A DNA stretch of 16,256 bases from an uncultured Burkholderiales bacterium (GCA_937872165.1 CALMOR010000208.1:1153-17408), one strand, 5' to 3'; numbered from the stretch's first letter, positions 1 through 7,275 are shown. A program made the numbers and translations. The notes: generated by a model not told the origin, from the sequence alone.

Positions 1-728
1 ATCACGCGCCCTCCTATGACGAGCCGGGCGGCATCCGCGACCTGCTGATGGCGTTGACGGAATATGGCTGGAAGCCGGTCGAGGAGGGCGGGAAGGTCAT
101 CGCGCTGACCGGCGCCGACGGGATGTTCTGTGCGGGCGGCGACCTCAACCGCCTGCTCGCGAACCGCGACAAGCCGCCGCGGGTCCAGGCCGACTCGATC
201 GACGCGCTGAACGCGATGACGCGCGCGGTCACGACCTGCACGCGGCCGGTCGTCGCCGCGGTCGAAGGCTTCGCGGCCGGCGCCGGCATGTCGATCGCGC
301 TGGCCTGCGACCTGATCGTGGCAGGCCAGGGTGCGAAGTTCGTCATGGCCTACGTCAAGGTCGGCCTGTCGCCCGACGGCGGTGGAGCGTGGTTCGCGAC
401 GCGCGCGCTCGCGAAGCAGACGGCGGCCGAGATGCTCCTCGAAGGCAACGCATGGTCCGCGGCGCGCCTGCATGCGCTCGGCGTCGTCAACACGCTGGTC
501 GACGACGGCGCGGCCCTGGCCGGCGCGCTCGAGCACGCGACCCGCATCGCGGCGCTGTCGCCGCATGCGGTGGCGCGCATCAAGTCGCTCGTGGCCAATG
601 CCGCGGACCACTCGCTCGACGAGCACTTCATCGAGGAGCGCGAGTCCTTCGTGGCCTGCCTGCACCACGAAGACGGTGGCGAAGCGATCTCCGCCTTTCT
701 CGACAAGCGGCCCGCCCGCTTCGCCTGA
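1..728 (+). CDS. Enoyl-CoA hydratase/isomerase family protein (crotonase fold), 5' end outside window
   Basis: This is a crotonase-superfamily enzyme acting on acyl-CoA thioesters. The open frame runs in from the left edge (first full codon at base 3), so the first internal ATG at 48 is not the true start; 241 residues are visible. Oxyanion-hole segments are clear: GMFCAGGDL and later GFAAGAGMSIALACDL. The two glutamates of classical enoyl-CoA hydratase (rat E144 and E164) align with Ser and Tyr here. The enzyme instead has VGLSPDGGG, with an Asp where PaaG-type isomerases carry their catalytic Asp. An enoyl-CoA or epoxyacyl-CoA isomerase role therefore fits better than a plain hydratase, though the substrate cannot be read from sequence. 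It is followed 17 bases later by the histidine phosphatase gene, so it is probably the upstream part of the same transcript. Family assignment is certain; exact reaction is inference. Confidence 0.93.
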   Translation, partial: HAPSYDEPGGIRDLLMALTEYGWKPVEEGGKVIALTGADGMFCAGGDLNRLLANRDKPPRVQADSIDALNAMTRAVTTCTRPVVAAVEGFAAGAGMSIALACDLIVAGQGAKFVMAYVKVGLSPDGGGAWFATRALAKQTAAEMLLEGNAWSAARLHALGVVNTLVDDGAALAGALEHATRIAALSPHAVARIKSLVANAADHSLDEHFIEERESFVACLHHEDGGEAISAFLDKRPARFA

Positions 729-745
729 CCTCGATCCCGCCCGCG

Positions 746-1477
746 ATGAACGACCCCGAGTCGAAGGCCGCCGCCGCGCGACGCCGGCGCATCTTCCTGA
801 TGCGCCACGGCAGCGTCACCTACTTCGACGACGGCGGCCGGCCCCATCTGCCGGAGTCGGTGCCGTTGAACGAGACGGGGCGCATGCAGGCGAGCGCGGC
901 CGGCGTCGTGTTCGCCCGGCTCGGGCTGCGCTTCGACCGCGTCGTCACGAGCGGCCTGCCACGCACCGTCGAGACGGCGACGCGCGTGCTCGCCGAGACG
1001 AAGCAGCCGATCGATATCGAGGTCTGGCCCGAGCTCGAGGAGCTTCGCGGCGGCCGCCTGTCGGCGATCACCGACGAGATGCTGCGCGACGCCTTCGTCG
1101 GTGCCTTCGAAGGAGTGGTCGCCGAGCATCGTCGCTTCCTCGGCGGAGAGTCGATCGGCGAGCTGCTCGCCCGCGTGCTGCCGGCGATCGAGAAGCTTCG
1201 CGCACAGGCCGACTGGGAGACCGCGCTGCTGGTGCTGCACGGCGGCGTCAACCGCGCCATCGTCTCGTACGCGCTGACCGGTCGGCGCTACTTCCTCGGC
1301 AACCTGTCGCAGGCACCGGGTTGCATCAACGCGCTCGACGTCGGCAGCGAGCGCGAGGACTGGGTCGTGCGCACGACCAACTACGCGCCGTCCGACCCGC
1401 TGCAGCCGGACGAGCGCGACACGACGATGGAGGCGCTGTACTCGCAGTACCTGAAGTTCCGCAAGGCGATGTCGTGA
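746..1477 (+). CDS. Histidine phosphatase family protein (phosphoglycerate-mutase-like)
   Basis: This is a 243-residue cytoplasmic protein of the histidine phosphatase superfamily. The phosphohistidine motif is LMRHGSVTYF (R20, H21, G22). A conserved Arg follows in TSGLPRT (R73). The acid segment is PELEELRGG, around residues 95-103, and the second active-site His is in VLHGG (H165). Size and motif order match small phosphatases of the family rather than true glycolytic mutases. ATG 746 was chosen because upstream codons of the open frame overlap the crotonase gene and look like its shadow; the RHG motif then falls close to the N-terminus, as usual. No clear Shine-Dalgarno is seen, so translation may be coupled to the gene before. 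It lies between a crotonase and a kinase-fold gene, which suggests a phosphorylated acyl or CoA-linked substrate. No substrate can be named. Confidence 0.92.
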   Translation: MNDPESKAAAARRRRIFLMRHGSVTYFDDGGRPHLPESVPLNETGRMQASAAGVVFARLGLRFDRVVTSGLPRTVETATRVLAETKQPIDIEVWPELEELRGGRLSAITDEMLRDAFVGAFEGVVAEHRRFLGGESIGELLARVLPAIEKLRAQADWETALLVLHGGVNRAIVSYALTGRRYFLGNLSQAPGCINALDVGSEREDWVVRTTNYAPSDPLQPDERDTTMEALYSQYLKFRKAMS

Positions 1478-1522
1478 GCCGGATGCACTGATTCGTCCGC
1501 CGACCCTGAGACGCGAGAAGAC

Positions 1523-2590
1523 ATGTACGAGGAATTCATCGGCACGCAGCCGGTCGCCGATCGCCAGAAGTTCGACGTGGCCGCGCTCGAGGCCTATCTG
1601 GCGAGCCAGGTCGGCGGCTTCGACGGACCGTTGACCGTCGAGCAGTTCAAGGGCGGCCAGTCGAACCCGACCTTCAAGCTGATCACGCCGTCGCGCGCTT
1701 ACGTGATGCGTGCTAAGCCGGGGCCCGCGGCGAAGCTGCTGCCGTCGGCCCATGCGATCGAGCGCGAGTACCGCGTCATGCGTGCGCTCGCCGCCACCGA
1801 CGTACCGGTCGCGCGCATGCACGCGCTGTGCGAGGACGAAGGCGTGATCGGTCGTGCCTTCTACGTGATGGACTTCGTGGACGGCCGCGTGCTGTGGGAC
1901 CAGAGCCTGCCGGGCATGACGCCGGCCGGACGCGGCGCCATCTATGCGGAGATGAACCGCGTCATCGCGACGCTGCACGCGGTCGACTACACGGCCATCG
2001 GGCTCGGCGACTACGGCAAGCCCGGCAACTACTTCGCCCGTCAGATCGCGCGCTGGAGCAAGCAGTACAAGGCATCCGAGACCGAGCGCATCGATGCGAT
2101 GGACCGCCTCATCGAATGGCTGCCCGAGCACATCCCGCCCGACGACGGCGCGACCGCCGTGGTCCACGGCGACTATCGGCTCGACAACCTGATCTTCCAT
2201 CCGACCGAGCCGCGCATCCTCGCGATCCTCGACTGGGAGCTGTCGACCATCGGCCATCCGCTCGCCGACTTCTCGTATCACCTGATGAGCTGGCATATCA
2301 GGCCCGACGGCTTTCGCGGCATCGCCGGACTCGACCTCGCTTCGCTCGGCATCCCTTCGCAGGCCCAGTACGTCGAGATGTACTGCAGGGCCACCGGACG
2401 CAGCGGCATCAGCGACGTCGACTTCTATCTCGCGTACAACATGTTCCGCATCGCCGGGATCCTGCAGGGGATCATGAAGCGCGTCGTCGACGGGACGGCC
2501 GCGAGCGCCCAGGCCGCGGTGGCCGGCGCACGCGCGCGCTTCATGGCCGAGCTGGGGTGGTCCTACGCGCTCCGGCTGCGTGGCGCCTAG
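1523..2590 (+). CDS. Phosphotransferase family protein (APH/choline-kinase fold, LvaA/ACAD10-like)
   Basis: This 355-residue kinase-fold protein resembles the aminoglycoside phosphotransferases in fold but sits in a fatty-acid-type locus. The nucleotide loop region is KGGQSNPTF (about 43-51), followed by YVMRAKPG. The catalytic loop is VVHGDYRLDNLIF, with H215, D217 and N222. The metal-binding segment is ILDWELSTIGHPLAD, with D237 and E239. All residues expected for catalysis are present. Family knowledge: bacterial LvaA (levulinate pathway) and the N-terminal domain of ACAD10/11 phosphorylate 4-hydroxyacyl-CoA, so that an acyl-CoA dehydrogenase partner can eliminate phosphate. Two acyl-CoA dehydrogenases lie about 2-4 kb away on the other strand. 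A hydroxyacyl-CoA kinase role is therefore plausible but not shown; an antibiotic-resistance role is unlikely. A purine-rich GAGAAG lies just before ATG 1523. Confidence 0.93.
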   Translation: MYEEFIGTQPVADRQKFDVAALEAYLASQVGGFDGPLTVEQFKGGQSNPTFKLITPSRAYVMRAKPGPAAKLLPSAHAIEREYRVMRALAATDVPVARMHALCEDEGVIGRAFYVMDFVDGRVLWDQSLPGMTPAGRGAIYAEMNRVIATLHAVDYTAIGLGDYGKPGNYFARQIARWSKQYKASETERIDAMDRLIEWLPEHIPPDDGATAVVHGDYRLDNLIFHPTEPRILAILDWELSTIGHPLADFSYHLMSWHIRPDGFRGIAGLDLASLGIPSQAQYVEMYCRATGRSGISDVDFYLAYNMFRIAGILQGIMKRVVDGTAASAQAAVAGARARFMAELGWSYALRLRGA

Positions 2591-2641
2591 CGACGTCGGC
2601 GCCGGCTTTCCGCTCTTCCCTTCCCATCCATCGAGAACCTC

Positions 2642-3334
2642 ATGATCGACGTCTACAGCTGGGCAACTCCGAACGGCCACAAGGTCCACATCATGCTCGA
2701 GGAGTGCGGGCTGCCCTACACGGTGCACGCGGTCGACATCGGCGCCGGTGACCAGTTCAAGCCCGACTTCCTCGCCATCAGCCCCAACAACAAGATCCCC
2801 GCCATCGTCGACTCCGACGGTCCCGACGGCCGGCCGATCTCCCTCTTCGAGTCGGGGGCGATCCTGCTCTACCTCGCCGGCAAGACCGGCCGCTTCCTGC
2901 CGACCAGCGTGCGCGCGAGGTACGAGACGCTCGAGTGGCTGATGTTCCAGATGGGCGGGGTGGGCCCGATGCTGGGCCAGGCCCATCACTTCCGCCTCTA
3001 CGCGCCCGAGAAGATCGAGTACGCGGTGAACCGCTACACCAACGAGGCGCGGCGCCTCTACGGCGTGATGGACAAGCGCCTCGGCCAGTCGCGCTTCCTC
3101 GCCGGCGACGAGTACACGATCGCCGACATCGCGACCTGGCCCTGGACGCGCTCGCACAAGAACCAGGGCATCGAGCTCGAGGACTTTCCCAACGTCAAGC
3201 GCTGGTTCGACACGATCGCCGCTCGCGCGGCCGCGCAACGCGGCACGCAGGTGCTCGACAAGGCGCGCAAGGCGCTCACCGACGACAAGGCTCGCGAGAT
3301 GCTGTTCGGCACCTCGCAGTACCAGAAGCGCTGA
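2642..3334 (+). CDS. yfcG: Glutathione S-transferase family protein, YfcG/YghU type (nu class)
   Basis: This 230-residue soluble protein has an N-terminal thioredoxin-fold domain and a C-terminal helical domain. The start region reads YSWATPNGHKV, placing T9 and N11 exactly where E. coli YfcG has its glutathione-contacting Thr and Asn. The segments SPNNKIPAIVD, LFESGAILLYLA and GPMLGQAHHF also match what I recall of YfcG. Enzymes of this class bind two glutathione molecules or oxidised glutathione and act as disulfide-bond reductases more than as conjugating transferases. The gene is 51 bases after the kinase gene; GAGAA precedes ATG 2642. Its stop codon is 6 bases from the stop of the convergent MaoC gene, leaving no room for a separate terminator. 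It may protect against electrophilic enoyl intermediates, which is inference. Confidence 0.94.
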   Translation: MIDVYSWATPNGHKVHIMLEECGLPYTVHAVDIGAGDQFKPDFLAISPNNKIPAIVDSDGPDGRPISLFESGAILLYLAGKTGRFLPTSVRARYETLEWLMFQMGGVGPMLGQAHHFRLYAPEKIEYAVNRYTNEARRLYGVMDKRLGQSRFLAGDEYTIADIATWPWTRSHKNQGIELEDFPNVKRWFDTIAARAAAQRGTQVLDKARKALTDDKAREMLFGTSQYQKR

Positions 3335-3340
3335 CCGGCC

Positions 3341-3808
3341 TCAGCCGTAGCGTCGCGACACCGTCTCCGCGACGCAGACCGGCTTGTCGCCGCCCTCGCG
3401 TTCGATCGTCACTTCCCAGACCAGCTGCACGCCCGCGTGGCCCATCTGCGACGGCAGGTGTTCGAGCGAAAGCAGGCGCACGTGCGGGCGCAGCCGGCTG
3501 CCGACCGGGACCGGCGCCGGGAAGCGCACCTTGTTCAGGCCGTAGTTGACGCCCATCACCGTGTTGTCGATGCGGACCGCCCCGGCCATCAGATGCGGCA
3601 GCAGCGACAGCGTCAGGAAGCCGTGGGCGATCGGCCCCCCGAAGGGCCCCTTTCGTGCGCGCTCCGGATCGACATGGATCCATTGACGGTCGTCGGTGGC
3701 CTCGGCGAAGGCATCGACGCGCGCCTGATCGATCGTGATCCATTCGCCGTCGATGACGTCCTCGCCGACGATGGCCTCGAGCTCGGCCACCGATCCGAAT
3801 GTGCGCAT
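3341..3808 (-). CDS. MaoC family dehydratase (R-specific enoyl-CoA hydratase type)
   Basis: This is a 155-residue single hot-dog domain protein. It carries the MaoC hydratase signature: FAEATDDRQWIHVD, with catalytic-type D40 and H45 spaced as in PhaJ (Asp-x4-His), then GPFGGPIAHGFLTLSLL. Family members add water to trans-2-enoyl-CoA to give (R)-3-hydroxyacyl-CoA, or act on related thioesters. It is the last gene of the minus-strand acyl-CoA run, 19 bases after the other MaoC gene, and has a good GGGAGA ribosome site before ATG 3808. Both active-site residues are present, so it should be active on its own as a dimer. Its relation to the neighbouring MaoC protein (homodimer or heterodimer) cannot be decided from sequence. 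Confidence 0.94.
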   Translation of the reverse strand: MRTFGSVAELEAIVGEDVIDGEWITIDQARVDAFAEATDDRQWIHVDPERARKGPFGGPIAHGFLTLSLLPHLMAGAVRIDNTVMGVNYGLNKVRFPAPVPVGSRLRPHVRLLSLEHLPSQMGHAGVQLVWEVTIEREGGDKPVCVAETVSRRYG

Positions 3809-3827
3809 GCGGGTCTCTCCCGGTTCG

Positions 3828-4301
3828 TCAGGGCCGCGGCTCGATCGACGCGCGGCGCAGGAACAGGCCCATGCCCTGCATCGTCATGACGAGCTCTTCG
3901 TGCTGGTTGTACACGCGCCATTCGCTGACGACGATGCCGCGGTCCGGCTTCGACTTCGACGGGCGCACGTCGCCGATGACGAGATCGGCGCGGATGGTGT
4001 CGCCCGCGCGCACCGGCTTGATCCAGCGGAGCCGGTCGATGCCGGGAGAGCCGGCACTGGTCGAGTCGAGCAGGTAGGCGTCGCAGCCCATGCGCATCAC
4101 CATCGCGACGGTGTGCCAGCCGCTCGCGATCAGCGATCCGTAGATCGACCGCTCACCGGCCGCTGCGTCGACGTGGAAAGGCTGCGGATCGAACTGCCGC
4201 GCGAACGCGACGATCTCGTCGGCGGTGACGAGGCGCGGCCCGCAGGCGATGACGTCTCCCGTCGCGAAGTCCTCGAACGCGTAGCGCGGCAGCACGGCCA
4301 T
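3828..4301 (-). CDS. MaoC-like hot-dog dehydratase, second paralogue
   Basis: This 157-residue protein starts at ATG 4301. The longer open frame above that point overlaps the dehydrogenase gene and is its shadow. The opening YAFEDFATGDVI is typical of MaoC proteins. ARQFDPQPFHVD gives D38 and H43 with the expected Asp-x4-His spacing, and YGSLIASGWHT replaces the GPFGGPIAHGF of the neighbour, so the two paralogues are clearly diverged. Predicted role is hydration or dehydration of a 2-enoyl-CoA or a beta-hydroxyacyl-CoA. The start lies 8 bases after the stop of the acyl-CoA dehydrogenase gene with no obvious Shine-Dalgarno, suggesting translational coupling. In some steroid-degradation loci two MaoC proteins form a mixed enzyme in which one copy is dead; here both keep the active-site pair. 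Confidence 0.93.
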   Translation of the reverse strand: MAVLPRYAFEDFATGDVIACGPRLVTADEIVAFARQFDPQPFHVDAAAGERSIYGSLIASGWHTVAMVMRMGCDAYLLDSTSAGSPGIDRLRWIKPVRAGDTIRADLVIGDVRPSKSKPDRGIVVSEWRVYNQHEELVMTMQGMGLFLRRASIEPRP

Positions 4302-4309
4302 CGTCGCGT

Positions 4310-5494
4310 TCAGGCCGCGCGCTGCAGCGGTCGCTCGACGACCGGCGACGACACGGCCTGCGGGCTCGCCACGAGCGGTGCCGCGGCGATGAAGCGTTGC
4401 AGGTGATGATCGGTGTCGCCGAGCGTCATCTCGATCATCGTCAACCGCTTGAACAGGTGTGCCGCCGGCAGCTCGTTGGTGACGCCCATGCCGCCGTGGA
4501 TCTGCACGGCCTGCTGGCCGATGAAGCGCGCCGCCTGCCCGATGCGGACCTTCGCGGCCGACGCGGTGCGGCGACGCTCGAGCGCGTCGGGCGAAGCCAG
4601 CCTCACCGCGGCGAGGTAGGCCATCGAGCGAGCCTGCTCGAGGTGCATGAACATCTCGACCATGCGGTGCTGCAGGACCTGGAAGCGCGCGATCGGCTGA
4701 CCGAACTGCTTGCGGGTCTTCGCGTATTCGAGCGTGGCCGCGTTCATCGCTTCCATCACGCCCACGGCTTCCGCGCACAGCAGCGTCACGCCGTAGTCGA
4801 CGACGGCATCGAGCAGGTCGCAGGCCTCGCGTCCCTTCGCGAGCAACGCGTCGCTACCGACGACGACGCGATCGAAGAAGATCTCCGCGACGCGCTGCCC
4901 GTCGAGCGTGCGCAGGTCCTTCCGCGCGACGCCCTCCGCCTTCGCGTCGACGACGAAGAGCGCGAGGCCTTCGTCGCCGGGGGCGATGCGGGCGGACACC
5001 ACGAGCCGATCGGCCTGGGCGCCGAACAGGACCACGCTCTTGCGGCCCGACAGTGCGTGGCCGTCGGCCGAGGGCTCGGCCTTCATCGCGACGCTGTGCA
5101 CGTCGTGCCGCGACGCGTGCTCGCCGAGTGCGGCGGCGAGCTTCAGCGTCCCGCCCGCGACCTCTTCGAGCAGCATCCGCTGCGCTTCGTTGCCGCTGCG
5201 CTTGATGAACTCAGCGCCGAGGACGGTCGCGAAGTAGGGTTCGGCGACGAGCCCGCGGCCGAGCTCCTGCATGACCAGCAGCAGGTCCACCGCGGTGCCG
5301 TCGAAGCCGCCTTGCCGTTCCGGGACCGGCAGCGCGGTCAGCCCGAGTCCGGCGAGCTTGGACCAGACCTCTTCGCTGGTGCCGGCCGGCGAGCGGACGA
5401 TGGCGTTGCGCGTGTCGAAGCCGTAGTCCTTCTCGACCCATCGCCGCACCGTGTCGGCGAGCTGGGTCTGTTCGGGGGTGAAGTCGAAGTTCAT
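4310..5494 (-). CDS. Acyl-CoA dehydrogenase family protein, small FAD-contacting subunit type
   Basis: This 394-residue flavoprotein has the usual acyl-CoA dehydrogenase order: helical N-terminus (FDFTPEQTQLADTVRRW), middle beta domain with FFDRVVVG, and helical C-terminus with YAKTRKQFGQPIARFQ and QIHGGMGVT. The R-x-x-F-G motif that contacts FAD of the partner subunit is intact. The catalytic base seems absent at both known places: the C-terminal IYEGT is replaced by MTLGDTD, and the position of the isovaleryl-type Glu (just before LLCAEAVGV) aligns with Gly. This is what is seen in one half of heteromeric alpha2beta2 dehydrogenases such as the mycobacterial FadE26-27 and FadE28-29 types. 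AAGGAG lies before ATG 5494, 15 bases after the partner gene. Substrate is unknown; a branched or ring-derived acyl-CoA fits. Confidence 0.95.
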   Translation of the reverse strand: MNFDFTPEQTQLADTVRRWVEKDYGFDTRNAIVRSPAGTSEEVWSKLAGLGLTALPVPERQGGFDGTAVDLLLVMQELGRGLVAEPYFATVLGAEFIKRSGNEAQRMLLEEVAGGTLKLAAALGEHASRHDVHSVAMKAEPSADGHALSGRKSVVLFGAQADRLVVSARIAPGDEGLALFVVDAKAEGVARKDLRTLDGQRVAEIFFDRVVVGSDALLAKGREACDLLDAVVDYGVTLLCAEAVGVMEAMNAATLEYAKTRKQFGQPIARFQVLQHRMVEMFMHLEQARSMAYLAAVRLASPDALERRRTASAAKVRIGQAARFIGQQAVQIHGGMGVTNELPAAHLFKRLTMIEMTLGDTDHHLQRFIAAAPLVASPQAVSSPVVERPLQRAA

Positions 5495-5509
5495 GGATTC
5501 TCCTTCGCG

Positions 5510-6724
5510 TCAGATCCCGAGGATCATCTGCGAGATGATGTTCTTCTGGATCTCGTTGGACCCCCCGTAGATCGAGGTCTTGCGGAAGTTGAAGTAGTGC
5601 GGCGCGAGCGGTGCGGCATCGGCGTCGACGAGCTGCTCGTCGTCCGCCGGGCCGATGCTCTCGAGCAGCGCTCGGTCGTACGGCATCGCGAGCGGTCCCG
5701 CGGCCTCGAGCATCAGCTCGCTCAGTCCCTGCTGGATCTCGGTGCCCTTGATCTTCAGCATCGATGCCTCGGGACCCGGACCTTTCCTGGCGCCCTCCTG
5801 CGAGACCACGCGCAGGACCGTCATCTCGAGAGCCATCAGTTCGATCTCGAGGTTCGCGACCTTGGCGGCGAAGAGGGGATCCTCGAGCAGCGGCCGGCCG
5901 TTCTTGGTCTGCTCGTTCGCGAGGCGCTTGAGGAAGCCCAGCTCGCGCTTCGACCGGCCCACGGCCGCGATGCCGGTGCGCTCGTGGCCGAGCAGGTACT
6001 TGGCATAGGTCCACCCCTTGCCCTCTTCGCCGACCAGGTTCTCGACCGGGACCCTGACGTTGTCGAAGAAGACCTCGTTGACCTCGTGATCCTCGTCGAG
6101 CGTGATGATCGGGCGCACCGCGATGCCGGGCGTCTTCATGTCGATCAGCAGGAACGAGATGCCTTCCTGGCGGCGCTCGGTCTGCTCGGTGCGCACGAGG
6201 CAGAACATCATGTCCGCGTACTGGCCGAGCGTGGTCCAGGTCTTCTGGCCGTTGACGAGGTAGTGGTCGCCGTCGGCATCGGCCACGCGCTCGGCCCGTG
6301 TCTTGAGCGACGCGAGGTCCGAGCCCGAACCGGGCTCCGAGTAACCCTGGCACCACCAGTCGGTGCCGTCGGCGATGCGCGGCAGGTAGCGCTGCTTCTG
6401 CGCGTCGTTCGCGAACTTCATGATCACGGGCGCGACCATCGCGACGCCGAACGGCAGGACCATCGGCGTGCCGGCCGCCGCGCACTCCTCGTCCCAGATG
6501 TGGCGTTGCGTCGCGTTCCATCCGGTGCCGCCCCACTCCACCGGCCAGGCGACCGTCGACCATCCCCTGGCGGCGAGCTTGCGGTGCCAGCGCACGATGT
6601 CGTCCTTCTGCATGCGCCGGTGGTTGAGCACCTTGAAGCGCAGGTCGTCGTCGAGGTTGGCCCGAATCCACTCGCGTACCTCCATGCGGAAGGCGTCGTC
6701 GGCGGCGGAATAGTCGAGGTCCAT
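5510..6724 (-). CDS. Acyl-CoA dehydrogenase family protein, large catalytic-subunit type
   Basis: This 404-residue acyl-CoA dehydrogenase shows WWCQGYSEPGSGSDLASL in the middle domain (flavin and substrate region, about 123-140), NGQKTW (159-163), FFDNVRVPVENLVG and C-terminal YGGSNEIQKNII. The usual C-terminal glutamate of medium-chain enzymes is Gly here (IYGGS). A Glu at residue 248 in LLGHERTGIA sits in the helix that supplies the base in isovaleryl-type and mycobacterial heteromeric enzymes. The R-x-x-F-G motif that contacts FAD is not recognisable. The defects are complementary to those of the next gene, so the two probably form one heteromeric enzyme. Start ATG 6724 is preceded by GGAGACC. 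It is the first gene of the compact run down to the MaoC genes. Whether it is transcribed alone or with the DUF1178 gene 52 bases upstream is open. Confidence 0.95.
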   Translation of the reverse strand: MDLDYSAADDAFRMEVREWIRANLDDDLRFKVLNHRRMQKDDIVRWHRKLAARGWSTVAWPVEWGGTGWNATQRHIWDEECAAAGTPMVLPFGVAMVAPVIMKFANDAQKQRYLPRIADGTDWWCQGYSEPGSGSDLASLKTRAERVADADGDHYLVNGQKTWTTLGQYADMMFCLVRTEQTERRQEGISFLLIDMKTPGIAVRPIITLDEDHEVNEVFFDNVRVPVENLVGEEGKGWTYAKYLLGHERTGIAAVGRSKRELGFLKRLANEQTKNGRPLLEDPLFAAKVANLEIELMALEMTVLRVVSQEGARKGPGPEASMLKIKGTEIQQGLSELMLEAAGPLAMPYDRALLESIGPADDEQLVDADAAPLAPHYFNFRKTSIYGGSNEIQKNIISQMILGI

Positions 6725-6776
6725 GTGGTCTCCATGTCGACCGTGCGGTCGGCCGCGACGCGGCGCGACCGGGTGG

Positions 6777-7214
6777 TCACTGCAGCGTTTCGGTCAGTGC
6801 GCGCGGGATCGGAATGCTGAGCGTCTCGATGCCTTCGTCGCGCAGTTCGTGACGCTCGCGATCGGTCGCCGTGCCGCGAATCGGTCGCGCGGGCGTCTCT
6901 TCGTAATGGATGCGCCGCGCCGCGGCGGCGAAGCGCGACCCGACATCCTCGGTCGTCGCGATCAGGCGCCGCAGTTGCGTCATGAGCTCGCCCGCCGGAT
7001 TCGCGAGGCGCGGGGCGATGCCGCCCGACGCGGCTGGCGAAGCGGCGTCGTGGAGATTCAGTCGCGGCGCCGACGGTTCGCGGTGGACCGCGTCGGAGTC
7101 GCACGACGGGCAGCGCACGGCGAGCGCATCGCGCTGGTCCGCGTACTGTTCGGCGGACGCGAACCATCCTTCGAAACGATGGCCCTCGTCGCAGACGAGA
7201 TCGAATACTTTCAT
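6777..7214 (-). CDS. DUF1178 family zinc-ribbon-like protein
   Basis: This 145-residue protein starts MKVFDLVCDEGHRFEGWF, the classic opening of the DUF1178 family. Potential metal ligands are C8, H12 and a CPSC pair at C35 and C38, like the FmdB-type zinc ribbon. The middle (about 58-77) is Ala/Gly/Pro-rich and probably disordered. The C-terminal half, from LMTQLRRLIATTEDVGSRFA to the end, is helical and ends in IPIPRAL. The function of the family is unknown; in other betaproteobacteria and alphaproteobacteria it is often near housekeeping or stress genes. ATG 7214 was chosen because residues before it in the open frame do not look like protein and the family opens exactly here. No strong ribosome site is seen. 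It lies between the thioesterase and the dehydrogenase pair on the same strand. Confidence 0.92.
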   Translation of the reverse strand: MKVFDLVCDEGHRFEGWFASAEQYADQRDALAVRCPSCDSDAVHREPSAPRLNLHDAASPAASGGIAPRLANPAGELMTQLRRLIATTEDVGSRFAAAARRIHYEETPARPIRGTATDRERHELRDEGIETLSIPIPRALTETLQ

Positions 7215-7263
7215 GTTGGGGAGCAGGTCGGCGGCACGTCGACGACGTGGCCGCGCGAAATTA

Positions 7264-7275
7264 GCACGATCGTGC
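7264..7275. promoter_or_regulatory. 12-base perfect palindrome upstream of DUF1178 gene (possible operator)
   Basis: GCACGATCGTGC is its own reverse complement and lies in the 104-base gap between the thioesterase stop and ATG 7214. On the minus strand it starts one base after TAGAAT, a good -10-like hexamer (7276-7281 on the plus strand), so it would cover the transcription start. This is the position expected for a repressor site. No regulator gene is in the window, and no matching -35 was found. Confidence 0.35.

Noticed and set aside
1523..2590. Aminoglycoside resistance gene
   Set aside because: The fold matches, but the gene lies within acyl-CoA genes and its flanks resemble the LvaA/ACAD10-type family rather than known resistance enzymes.
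350..3238. Long minus-strand open frame (962 codons) antisense to the crotonase-GST genes
   Set aside because: It spans several clear plus-strand genes, is rich in Arg, Asp, Val and His as expected from reversed high-GC codons, and has no recognisable domain.
6738..6751. Inverted repeat CGACC-GTGC-GGTCG before the large dehydrogenase gene, as a terminator for DUF1178
   Set aside because: Only a 5-6 base stem with no following T-run, lying close to the dehydrogenase ribosome site; too weak to call.
4397..6820. Long plus-strand open frame (807 codons) antisense to the dehydrogenases
   Set aside because: It mirrors two well-supported dehydrogenase genes; the composition is that of a GC-driven shadow and no motif is seen.
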